Below are positions 1-6,101 of a stretch of 6,101 nt of DNA, one piece after another (the first letter of the stretch is position 1; each line of letters begins with the position of its first letter). The stretch covers positions 1 to 6,101 of the forward strand of contig WLGP01000063.1 in assembly GCA_009703165.1 (NCBI GenBank), read 5' to 3'. The notes below the pieces were generated by a model that was not told the DNA's origin, made no database searches, and saw only the letters and a program-made list of their open reading frames with translations. This stretch comes from Actinomycetota bacterium. Lineage in GTDB: Bacteria > Actinomycetota > Actinomycetes > Nanopelagicales > Nanopelagicaceae. The translations under genes were made by a program, and so were the position numbers.

Positions 1-1
1 A

Positions 2-208
2 AAGATCGATGACATCTTTAGAGGTCGCGTCTTTGCCGTCTATGACGTCGTTGTAAATTTCGCAATCGTCTTTGGCGCACTCCTTGCAGCAGTACTGCTT
101 CCAGCCAATGGAGATACCTGGACTCTGCCAACGGTTGTTGGAATTGGATATCTTGCAACATCGCTGATTATCTTGCGACCTGCAAAATTCTTTATCCGTT
201 CTTCTTAG
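2..208 (+). CDS. C-terminal end of a probable MFS-type membrane transporter (5' end outside window)
   Basis: An open frame enters from the left edge and stops at a TAG at 206-208, giving the last 68 residues of a protein. It begins with a cytoplasmic-looking loop (DDIFRGRVFAVYD), in which RGRVF-YD resembles the loop before the last helices of actinobacterial MFS permeases. Two hydrophobic helices follow, at about residues 17-33 and 43-58, separated by a short polar turn (PANGDTW). The protein ends in a short basic tail (RPAKFFIRSS). The family call is from memory of MFS proteins encoded beside pcnA in other actinobacteria; the substrate cannot be told. The gene converges on pcnA and its last 17 bases overlap the pcnA 3' end, so no intrinsic terminator fits between them. 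It is too short for firm naming, but the helix pattern and loop make a transporter likely. Confidence 0.72.
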   Translation, partial: KIDDIFRGRVFAVYDVVVNFAIVFGALLAAVLLPANGDTWTLPTVVGIGYLATSLIILRPAKFFIRSS

Positions 209-1655
209 CCCACCAATCAAGCAACAACTCGGTCGCCTTCTCTTTTCCAAGCGGGCCTTGATCCATACGTAATTCAAGTAAGAAATCTAACGCTCGACCG
301 ACATCGGCCCCAGGTTTTATTCCAAGAAGTGACATCACCTCTGCGCCATCAAGGTCTGGGCGAATCTTTGAGAGCTCTTCCTGCTCCATCAAGATTGCGA
401 TGCGATCTTCCAAACTGTCATAGGTTGCAGCAAGGCGAGCTGCCTTTCGCGCATTACGAGTAGTGCAATCAGCGCGAGTAAGTACATGTAAATGTGTCAG
501 CAAAGGCCCGGCATCTCGCACATAGCGACGAACGGCAGAGTCGGTCCATTCGCCATCGCCATAGCCATGAAAACGTAGGTGGAGAGCGATCAACGTTTCA
601 ACTTCTTCAATGACCTCACCGCTAAAGCGCAGCGCCTTCATTCGCGACTTTGCAAGGCGGGCACCAACAACTTCGTGGTGGTGGAAGGAGACTCCGCCGC
701 CTTCTAAAAGCGCGCGGGTCTTTGGCTTTCCAATGTCATGTAATAACGCAGCAAGGCGAATCACAAGGTTTGGTCCGCCAAGGCGATGCTCAAGTTCAAT
801 CGCTTGCTCCAAGACAGTAATTGAGTGTTCGTATACATCTTTATGGTGATGATGTTCATCGACTTCAAGGCGCAACTTTGGAATTTCAGGAAGAGCAATA
901 TCGGCTAGCCCTGTCTCAACCAAGATTGTAATTCCCGTGCGCGGCTTTGGCGACATCAATAACTTTGTGATTTCATCGCGGATGCGCTCTGCAGAGATAA
1001 TCTCTAAACGCGCAGCCATATCTTTCATCGCTTGCAGTACTTCAGGTGCGATCTCAAAGTTAAGTTGACTTGCAAAACGAGCAGCGCGGAGCATGCGCAG
1101 AGGATCATCGCTAAATGAATCTTCAGGTTTGCCAGGTGTACGTAGAACTTTCTTTGCAAGATCTACAAGGCCATCAAAGGGATCGATAAATTGTGGCGCT
1201 TTTCCAGTGAGTTCTAGCGCCATTGAGTTAACGGTGAAATCTCGTCGCGAGAGATCACCTTCAATTGATGTTCCATATGTCACATCTGGTTTACGTGAAT
1301 CGCTGTTGTAACTTTCGCTGCGATATGTTGTTACTTCAACAGTTGTATCGCCACGTTTTGCTGCGACAGTTCCAAATTCAATTCCGGTATCCCAGACATT
1401 CTCTGCCCACTTTTGTAGAATTTTCTTCGTCTCAAGTGGCGGCGCACTCGTTGTGAAATCAAGATCATTTCCTAGTCGTCCGAGTAAGGCATCGCGCACA
1501 GGTCCACCAACGAGGGCGAGAGTAAAACCTTTCTCTTTAAATGCTCCAGCCAAAGAGCTAGCAAGTGGCGCCCGCTCAATCAGGGATGCAATAGCCATCT
1601 CACCGGCAGCGCTGAGGCCTGCCTGTGAGGCTGGTGGATTTTGGGGCGAAGACAT
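192..1655 (-). CDS. pcnA: CCA tRNA nucleotidyltransferase, actinobacterial type with HD domain
   Basis: This enzyme adds or repairs the 3'-terminal CCA of tRNAs in the cytoplasm, using CTP and ATP. The 487 residues are normal for the actinobacterial form. The class II nucleotidyltransferase head is clear: the GG motif at residues 50-51 (LVGGPVRDALLGR), metal-binding DLD at 64-66, and the RRDFTVNSMAL segment at 137-147. The stretch at about 158-200 (FIDPFDG, DDPLRMLRAARF) and ISAERIRDEI at 220-229 fit the nucleotide- and tRNA-binding neck. An HD domain follows, with a histidine-rich run at 268-271 and LLHDIGK at 304-310, then the conserved HLRFHGYGDG, RADCTTRN and RPDLDG blocks. The ATG at 1655 has no good Shine-Dalgarno sequence; an internal ATG (Met20, 1598) is possible because conserved sequence starts near residue 45. 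The gene points away from the NUDIX gene, with start codons one base apart, as pcnA and mutT4 are divergent in mycobacteria. CCA-adding rather than A-adding activity is inferred from the phylum. Confidence 0.97.
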   Translation of the reverse strand: MSSPQNPPASQAGLSAAGEMAIASLIERAPLASSLAGAFKEKGFTLALVGGPVRDALLGRLGNDLDFTTSAPPLETKKILQKWAENVWDTGIEFGTVAAKRGDTTVEVTTYRSESYNSDSRKPDVTYGTSIEGDLSRRDFTVNSMALELTGKAPQFIDPFDGLVDLAKKVLRTPGKPEDSFSDDPLRMLRAARFASQLNFEIAPEVLQAMKDMAARLEIISAERIRDEITKLLMSPKPRTGITILVETGLADIALPEIPKLRLEVDEHHHHKDVYEHSITVLEQAIELEHRLGGPNLVIRLAALLHDIGKPKTRALLEGGGVSFHHHEVVGARLAKSRMKALRFSGEVIEEVETLIALHLRFHGYGDGEWTDSAVRRYVRDAGPLLTHLHVLTRADCTTRNARKAARLAATYDSLEDRIAILMEQEELSKIRPDLDGAEVMSLLGIKPGADVGRALDFLLELRMDQGPLGKEKATELLLDWWAKKNG

Positions 1656-1669
1656 AATGGCTAAGGCTA
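1653..1669. promoter_or_regulatory. Divergent start junction of pcnA and the NUDIX gene, with a possible leaderless pcnA promoter element
   Basis: The sequence CATAATG holds the pcnA start (CAT, 1653-1655, reverse) and the NUDIX start (ATG, 1657-1659) with a single base between them. Neither start has a convincing ribosome binding site; upstream of the NUDIX start there is only GGGG at 1643-1646. Each gene's promoter must therefore lie inside the other gene's first codons, if these starts are right. On the reverse strand, TAGCCT (1664-1669 as AGGCTA) fits the actinobacterial -10 pattern TAnnnT and ends 8 bases before the pcnA ATG, about where a leaderless transcript would need it. A six-base match of this kind is expected often by chance, so the promoter is a guess while the junction itself is plain. 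Confidence 0.3.
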
Positions 1670-2283
1670 GCCGTGAGCACTACCCTTATGGGATGAACCC
1701 GGCACCTAGTGCGGGCAGCGAAGGCATTAAGAAGAAGCGAAGGCGCAAGCGTCCCGCTCATCGCGCCCCACAGAATTTAAATTCTGGCGAGCAGCAGAAG
1801 AACGCTCCAGAGAAGAAGAAACCCTCTGGACCTCGTCCTCCCTATGCAAAGCGAGTCGATGAAGTCAGCGCAGGCGGACTTGTCATCGATGCAACAAAGA
1901 CAAAGGGCTTACTTATTGGTCGCCGCGATCATAAAGATGCAACAGGCCAACGCATTCTCTGGTCGCTACCAAAAGGCCATATTGAAGAGGGTGAAACTCC
2001 TGAACAAGCTGCGATCCGCGAGGTAGCAGAAGAGACTGGCATTACCTCCGAGATTGAGCGCTCTCTTGGCGTTATTGATTTCTGGTTTATGGCCGGCGGA
2101 AAACGAATTCATAAAACAGTTCACCACTTTCAATTTAAAGAAACTGGCGGTTTATTAGCTGCACAGGAGAGCGAAGTAGATGAGGTGGGTTGGTTCCCAC
2201 TCGCCGACATAGTTGGCCTCTTGGCATATCCAGATGAGAAGAAGTTAATCGCTCGCACCAAGGCATCTGAGGTAGAGCAATGA
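1657..2283 (+). CDS. NUDIX hydrolase with basic N-terminal extension (MutT4-like)
   Basis: The 208-residue protein carries a perfect Nudix box at residues 107-129 (G-x5-E-x7-REVAEETGI), the Mg2+-binding catalytic site that cleaves nucleoside diphosphates linked to another group. The fold runs from about residue 68 (DEVSAGGLVID) through WSLPKGHIE, the HKTVHHFQF strand at 152-160 and the VDEVGWFPL segment at 174-182. Residues 1-66 form a polar, low-complexity extension with a KKKRRRKR cluster at 25-32. From memory, mycobacterial MutT4 (Rv3908) has a similar basic leader and the same place next to pcnA and murJ. The open frame extends upstream to 1453, but that part lies over pcnA and looks uncoded, so I chose ATG 1657; ATG 1693 is an alternative. 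The stop overlaps the next start as ATGA (2280-2283). Substrate is not visible: oxidised nucleotides, diadenosine polyphosphates and nucleotide sugars are all possible. Confidence 0.93.
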   Translation: MAKASREHYPYGMNPAPSAGSEGIKKKRRRKRPAHRAPQNLNSGEQQKNAPEKKKPSGPRPPYAKRVDEVSAGGLVIDATKTKGLLIGRRDHKDATGQRILWSLPKGHIEEGETPEQAAIREVAEETGITSEIERSLGVIDFWFMAGGKRIHKTVHHFQFKETGGLLAAQESEVDEVGWFPLADIVGLLAYPDEKKLIARTKASEVEQ

Positions 2284-3386
2284 GAAAGTTAGCATCGCTC
2301 TCATTTGTCATTGTTCTCATCGCTTTAATCTCACCTCATAGCGCGCAGGCTGCCGAACAGCGAATTGAGATGATTGAACGGCCACACCAATTAATCAGTG
2401 GTGAATTTGTCGATGATGAACTTGCAACACTGTTGACTCCTGAAGGTCGCTTAGGTTCACTGGTCTACACACCGAAGATCGCACAAGCACATTGGTTTAT
2501 CGATGCTGCACTTATCGATGAAGTTGCCGATATGGCAGATGGGTATGAACTTGCCAGCAACGAAGATGGCGTCGGTGTTGAAGTTGCAGCCGCATGGCTC
2601 GAACAGTTAAAGATTGCAACCGTTGGCGCGAAGGTCACTCCACTTGCATATGGCAATCCAGATTTAAAGTTGGCAAAGCGTTTAGCCCCTAGTGAATTAG
2701 CCTTCTATTACACATTTGGTGCAGAGCGCCTGAGCTTTCACTTAGCTCGACCTATTGCGGTAGATAAGGCTGCATGGCGATCTACGACTTCTAAACTCAG
2801 CGGCCCGCTTCGCAAAAACTACACAGTTAATCGTCAAGCGATTTCAAAGTTAACATCAGTTGTCAGCGCACCAGAACTTCAACTCTTCCGCGCTCGATTG
2901 GCAATTCTTCTCTCGCCATCAATTAATGGTCCAACATCAGCAGTTTTTGCTGCTAACGCGTTAGATGGAGTTGCCGCCCAGCAGAGTAAGTTGCGAGTAA
3001 ATCCCGGTAAGTACGCGTTGACTTCTGAATCAGGAAAAGTTCCATTGACTCTCGTTAATGGTTTCTCCACTGAGGTAAAGGTCAATCTGATATTTCGCGC
3101 CTCAAATATTCGCGTCATTGTCGATGATCTGCGTGAAGTAACACTTGCCCCACAATCGCGCACACAGTTGGCGTTGCCATATACCGTGATTACATCGGGT
3201 GCGACACAAGTAAATGCAGTGCTGACAAACTCCAAGGGGCAGTGGCTTGGCCCATCATCGCGACTTTCGTTGAGCATGACTCTTATCGATTCCAGAGTGG
3301 CGTGGTTTACAACCGCGGCTGCAGTTCTACTCTTTATCGGTGCCGGCGCACAGACATATCGCCGCATTAGAAAGGGGCGTGCATGA
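2280..3386 (+). CDS. DUF6049 family exported, membrane-anchored protein of unknown function (short form)
   Basis: The 368-residue protein starts with a signal peptide: MRK, a hydrophobic core at about 5-18, and a likely cut after AQA at 22-24. Near the C-terminus a single membrane helix (about 341-357) is followed by a basic tail (YRRIRKGRA), so the body should lie outside the membrane with the tail in the cytoplasm. The central part (WFIDAALIDEVADMADG at 72-88, AAAWLEQL at 103-110, PLAYGNPDL at 121-129) and a beta-rich, probably immunoglobulin-like region at about 240-335 (VPLTLVNG, VTLAPQSRTQLALP) resemble the DUF6049 proteins that precede murJ in actinobacteria. The known example Rv3909 is about 800 residues, so this is roughly half size yet has no internal stop or frameshift. 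GAGG at 2269-2272, 7 bases upstream, supports the start, and ATGA overlaps couple it to both neighbours. Function is unknown; the position hints at a cell-envelope role linked to MurJ. Confidence 0.82.
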   Translation: MRKLASLSFVIVLIALISPHSAQAAEQRIEMIERPHQLISGEFVDDELATLLTPEGRLGSLVYTPKIAQAHWFIDAALIDEVADMADGYELASNEDGVGVEVAAAWLEQLKIATVGAKVTPLAYGNPDLKLAKRLAPSELAFYYTFGAERLSFHLARPIAVDKAAWRSTTSKLSGPLRKNYTVNRQAISKLTSVVSAPELQLFRARLAILLSPSINGPTSAVFAANALDGVAAQQSKLRVNPGKYALTSESGKVPLTLVNGFSTEVKVNLIFRASNIRVIVDDLREVTLAPQSRTQLALPYTVITSGATQVNAVLTNSKGQWLGPSSRLSLSMTLIDSRVAWFTTAAAVLLFIGAGAQTYRRIRKGRA

Positions 3387-5026
3387 AAAATAATGAACTC
3401 TTCCGCGCCTCTGGAATTATGGCGATCGGAACGATCCTTTCGCGAATTACAGGATTCTTCCGCGCGATCTTAGCTGTCGCTGTTTTAGGGACTGCTCTCC
3501 TTGCAGATACCTACAACGTGGCAAATACGATGCCGAATATTCTCTACAACTTACTTGTAGGTGGAGCCCTTACTGCAATATTTGTTCCACAACTTGTTCG
3601 TTCATTTCAAGATGAAGATGGTGGAGATGGTTTTGCTTCACGGTTAGTGACAACAATCTCTGGAATCTTGTTACTTCTCGTTCTTGTCGGAGTGATCTTT
3701 GCACCGGCTCTTGTGCGTTTATATGCTCCAGAGTTTTCAACTCCCGGCTTTGAGGCAGAGAACCAGATTGCTATCGCCTTTACCCGTTACTGCCTGCCGC
3801 AGATCTTCTTCCTTGGCCTCTTTACGATGCTTGGACAGGTAGCTAATTCACGTGGCTCTTTTGCGCCGTTAATGTGGGCGCCGATCGCCAATAACCTCGT
3901 TGTGATTGCAGTCTTTGCAGGGGTTCTGATCCTCCAAGAGTCACTGACAATCGGCACGATTACAGATTTCCAAATTCAACTACTTGGCTGGGGAACAACT
4001 CTAGGAATCATCGTGCAGGCGCTGATCCTGATCCCGGTTGTAAAACGGTCAGGCATTCACCTGAAGATTCGCTTTGGTCTACATGGTCTAGGTAAATCAT
4101 TCTCACTTGCTGGGTGGACTCTGGTCTATGTATTGATCTCTCAATTGGGTTATCTCGTTACCGTCAATGTGGCAACAAGTGCTGCAGTACGTAGCGCGCA
4201 AGAAGGCGTTACAACCGGTGTTGGTTTTACTCCATTTACCAGCGCTTACTACATCATGTTGCTGCCATACTCGATCGTCACTATTTCAATTGTGACTGCG
4301 TTGCTACCTCATCTTTCAAAACTTGCCATTGAGAAGAATATTGAAGAGGTTCGCAAACAACTTATCCGTGCAATCAAGATGGTCGGTGTTGTTACCGTTC
4401 CAAGTGGCGTTGCACTCTTCTTCTTTGGTCCGATGATGACTGAAGCTCTCTACTTTGGAATCTCTCTCGAAGATTCGCGCTACATTGGTCAGGTTCTCTC
4501 AGCGCTGAGCCTTGGTCTCGTTGCATTCTCCATTAACTTGATTTTGATCCGCGGCTTTAACGCCTTTGAAGATACCCGCACCCAGGTCGTCTCAATTCTG
4601 ATCATCAATATTATTTCGGTCGCACTCTCTTACGTATTTCTCTATACCCTCGATGCGCAGCAGGTCACTATTGGTTTAGGTCTAGCATTTTCAGCAAGTT
4701 ATATCGTGGGACTCTTTATTACCTTGTCACTATTGAAGAAGCACACAGGAAAACTCTCTGTCAGAACCTTCGCCGGACATCACGCCACACTCTTGCTCGC
4801 CTCACTTCTTGCAATGGCGCCACTCTTTGCTCTGATGTACTTCCTGGAATGGGAGAGCGCCGATTCGTCGCTTATTTTGCGCGCTCTACGCCTGACATTT
4901 ATCTTGGCTGCAAGTGGCGGGCTCTATCTCCTCTTTGCCAAACTCTTTAAAGTGGCAGAGATTGCAACGCTAGCCGAGTTTGCCCGCGGGTTATTGAAGA
5001 AGAGAAAAGGTAGGCTGGAGCCATGA
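3383..5026 (+). CDS. murJ: Lipid II flippase MurJ (MviN family), core only
   Basis: MurJ moves lipid II, the undecaprenyl-linked peptidoglycan precursor, from the inner to the outer face of the cytoplasmic membrane. The 547 residues are almost entirely hydrophobic helices, compatible with the 14-helix MOP-superfamily fold. The N-terminus shows the family signature: SRITGFFR at 20-27, whose Arg21 and Arg27 line up with the essential Arg18 and Arg24 of E. coli MurJ, then [21 protein letters not shown] at 41-61, with Asp42 matching Asp39. Further family blocks are [17 protein letters not shown] (155-171) and [12 protein letters not shown] (302-313). The protein ends in a short basic tail ([11 protein letters not shown]). 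The pseudokinase and extracellular domains of the mycobacterial protein (Rv3910, about 1,180 residues) are absent. The start is backed by AAAGGGG at 3371-3377, 5 bases upstream. ATGA overlaps join it to the DUF6049 gene before it and trxB after it. Confidence 0.95.
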   Translation: MKNNELFRASGIMAIGTILSRITGFFRAILAVAVLGTALLADTYNVANTMPNILYNLLVGGALTAIFVPQLVRSFQDEDGGDGFASRLVTTISGILLLLVLVGVIFAPALVRLYAPEFSTPGFEAENQIAIAFTRYCLPQIFFLGLFTMLGQVANSRGSFAPLMWAPIANNLVVIAVFAGVLILQESLTIGTITDFQIQLLGWGTTLGIIVQALILIPVVKRSGIHLKIRFGLHGLGKSFSLAGWTLVYVLISQLGYLVTVNVATSAAVRSAQEGVTTGVGFTPFTSAYYIMLLPYSIVTISIVTALLPHLSKLAIEKNIEEVRKQLIRAIKMVGVVTVPSGVALFFFGPMMTEALYFGISLEDSRYIGQVLSALSLGLVAFSINLILIRGFNAFEDTRTQVVSILIINIISVALSYVFLYTLDAQQVTIGLGLAFSASYIVGLFITLSLLKKHTGKLSVRTFAGHHATLLLASLLAMAPLFALMYFLEWESADSSLILRALRLTFILAASGGLYLLFAKLFKVAEIATLAEFARGLLKKRKGRLEP

Positions 5027-5943
5027 TTCGTGACCTTGTTATCGTCGGTTCTGGCCCTGCTGGATATACCGCTGCTATTTACGCCTCTCGCGCACAGCTC
5101 AACCCAGTTGTCTACGAGGGTTCAGTCACCGCAGGTGGTGCGCTTATGACGACAACAGAGGTTGAGAACTTTCCAGGTTTCGTCGATGGCGTCATGGGCC
5201 CAGTACTTATGGAAGATATGCGTAAGCAAGCTGCACGCTTTGGTACAGAGCTGATTACAGATGATGTAGTTGAGATGGATTTAAAGAGTGAGATTAAGAC
5301 CGTTAAAGATGGCAGCGGAAACGTTGTTCAGGCTCGCGCAGTAATTCTTGCAACAGGCTCTGCCTACAAGCACATTGGCCTTGCAAATGAAGATCGCCTC
5401 TCAGGTCGCGGAGTCTCATGGTGTGCAACCTGCGATGGTTTCTTCTTTAGAGATCAAACTATTGCAGTTGTTGGCGGCGGCGATTCCGCTGTTGAAGAGG
5501 CGACATTCCTTACAAAATTTGCCAGCAAAGTTGTCTTGATCCATCGCCGCGATTCATTGCGCGCATCAAAGATTATGGCAGATCGCGCATTGAACAATCC
5601 AAAGATCGAAATGCTCTGGAATACAGAGGTTGTCGATATTCTCGGTGAAGATAAAGTCTCAGGACTTGCACTGAAGAACACAGTCACCGGTGAACTCTCA
5701 GAGCGTGATTTCACTGGACTCTTTGTTGCAATCGGTCATATTCCACGTAGCGAACTGATTGTTGGTCAAATTGATCTCGACAACGAGGGATATGTAAAGG
5801 TTGAAGGTCGCTCAACGCGCACCAACCTTCCAGGCGTATTTGCCTGTGGCGATCTCGTTGATCACACCTATCGTCAGGCGATTACTGCTGCAGGCTCAGG
5901 ATGCCAAGCAGCGTTAGACGCTGAAAAATTCCTCGCACACTAG
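5023..5943 (+). CDS. trxB: Thioredoxin reductase (NADPH), low-molecular-weight type
   Basis: This FAD enzyme passes electrons from NADPH to thioredoxin in the cytoplasm and probably works as a homodimer. The 306 residues are the normal length. In order: FAD-binding GSGPAG at 9-14, the ENFPGF segment at 48-53, the redox-active disulfide CATC at 134-137 (SWCATCDG), the NADPH-binding GGGDSA at 151-156, HRRDSLRA at 174-181 which reads the NADPH 2'-phosphate, and the C-terminal FAD motif [10 protein letters not shown] at 271-280 followed by [11 protein letters not shown]. No key residue is missing. The start overlaps the murJ stop as ATGA (5023-5026); GGAG at 5017-5020 is close, with only 2 bases before the ATG, and AAAAGGTAGG at 5005-5014 gives a better spacing of 8. 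Thioredoxin follows 55 bases downstream. In mycobacteria sigM and its anti-sigma gene separate murJ from trxB; here nothing does. Confidence 0.97.
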   Translation: MIRDLVIVGSGPAGYTAAIYASRAQLNPVVYEGSVTAGGALMTTTEVENFPGFVDGVMGPVLMEDMRKQAARFGTELITDDVVEMDLKSEIKTVKDGSGNVVQARAVILATGSAYKHIGLANEDRLSGRGVSWCATCDGFFFRDQTIAVVGGGDSAVEEATFLTKFASKVVLIHRRDSLRASKIMADRALNNPKIEMLWNTEVVDILGEDKVSGLALKNTVTGELSERDFTGLFVAIGHIPRSELIVGQIDLDNEGYVKVEGRSTRTNLPGVFACGDLVDHTYRQAITAAGSGCQAALDAEKFLAH

Positions 5944-5998
5944 TAACCTTGCAGATATCGTTAAAACCGCCCAAAAGTAGAGATAAATAGGAGTAACC
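5944..5998 (+). other. trxB-trxA intergenic gap with strong trxA ribosome binding site
   Basis: This 55-base gap is the only real space between genes in the window. TAGGAG at 5988-5993, with AGGAG at 5989-5993, lies 5 bases before the trxA ATG at 5999 and is the cleanest Shine-Dalgarno sequence here. I see no hairpin followed by a T run, so transcription from the trxB operon probably continues into trxA. The A-rich stretch 5972-5989 could hold an extra promoter, but I find no -35/-10 pair with normal spacing. Confidence 0.7.
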
Positions 5999-6101
5999 AT
6001 GGCCACAAGCAAAGTAACTGCAGCTAATTTTGATGAGGTAGTTCTCAAGAGCAGCACACCCGTACTCGTCGATTTCTGGGCTGAGTGGTGTGGACCTTGC
6101 C
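5999..6101 (+). CDS. trxA: Thioredoxin, N-terminal part (3' end outside window)
   Basis: The first 34 complete codons plus one base of a thioredoxin, the small cytoplasmic disulfide reductase that TrxB recharges. The protein begins [19 protein letters not shown] and continues through [13 protein letters not shown], which contains the WCGPC active site with its two redox cysteines (residues 31 and 34), preceded by the usual beta strand VLVDFWA. The sequence runs off the right edge just after the second cysteine, so about two thirds of a normal 105-110 residue protein is missing. The start is fixed by AGGAG 5 bases upstream and by the usual distance from start to active site. It lies 55 bases after trxB in the same direction, the standard actinobacterial trxB-trxA pair. 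Confidence 0.96.
   Translation, partial: MATSKVTAANFDEVVLKSSTPVLVDFWAEWCGPC

Noticed and set aside
842..858. Short repeat-like run (tttatggtgatgatgttcatc)
   Set aside because: It is the reverse complement of the histidine-rich HHHHKD segment of the pcnA HD domain, not a DNA repeat or regulatory element.
610..1456. Short forward open frames inside pcnA (610-849, 1093-1311, 1265-1456)
   Set aside because: They are antisense to conserved pcnA motifs, overlap one another, and their translations look random.
1453..1656. Upstream extension of the NUDIX reading frame (68 extra residues from ATG 1453)
   Set aside because: It lies entirely antisense to the conserved N-terminal part of pcnA, has no family resemblance, and the NUDIX protein is complete from 1657.
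2879..3367. 162-residue reverse-strand open frame inside the DUF6049 gene
   Set aside because: It looks like a shadow frame: no recognisable motif, and the forward gene has a signal peptide, anchor, ribosome binding site and coupled neighbours.
5949..5989. Possible trxA promoter (TTGCAG at 5949-5954 with an A/T-rich downstream stretch)
   Set aside because: The nearest TA-rich hexamer is about 23 bases away rather than 16-18 and does not fit TAnnnT, so the pair is not supported.

Overview
The window is a compact stretch of housekeeping genes from an actinobacterium. The gene order pcnA (reverse) / NUDIX hydrolase / DUF6049 membrane-anchored protein / murJ / trxB / trxA (all forward) matches, from memory, the origin-proximal block of Actinobacteria, for example Rv3907c-Rv3914 of Mycobacterium tuberculosis. 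Base composition looks balanced by eye (near 50% GC, not the 65-70% of most actinobacteria), and gaps between genes are almost absent. With the shortened DUF6049 and MurJ proteins, this suggests a small-genome lineage such as the freshwater acI group (Nanopelagicales: Planktophila, Nanopelagicus). The lineage is an inference; the phylum-level assignment is much firmer.

Layout. Positions 2-208 (+) encode the last 68 residues of a membrane transporter, probably of the major facilitator superfamily (MFS). It converges on pcnA (192-1655, -), and the two coding ends overlap by 17 bases. The pcnA start codon lies one base from the start of a divergent NUDIX gene (1657-2283, +). From there four genes run forward (NUDIX, DUF6049, murJ, trxB), each joined to the next by an ATGA stop/start overlap, so they look like one translationally coupled operon. 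A 55-base gap follows, with a good ribosome binding site, and then the first 35 codons of thioredoxin trxA, including its WCGPC active site, before the window ends.

Function. PcnA finishes tRNA 3' ends. The NUDIX protein probably hydrolyses a nucleoside-diphosphate derivative; the exact substrate is not visible. The DUF6049 protein is an exported, single-anchor protein of unknown function that habitually sits beside murJ. MurJ is the lipid II flippase needed for peptidoglycan synthesis. TrxB and TrxA are the thioredoxin reductase and thioredoxin pair.

I see no mobile element, CRISPR array, RNA gene, repeat array or unfamiliar system. The points worth a second look concern architecture: the one-base divergent start junction, the run of ATGA overlaps, the absence of the sigM and anti-sigma genes usual between murJ and trxB in mycobacteria, and the loss of the extra domains seen in larger actinobacterial MurJ and DUF6049 proteins.
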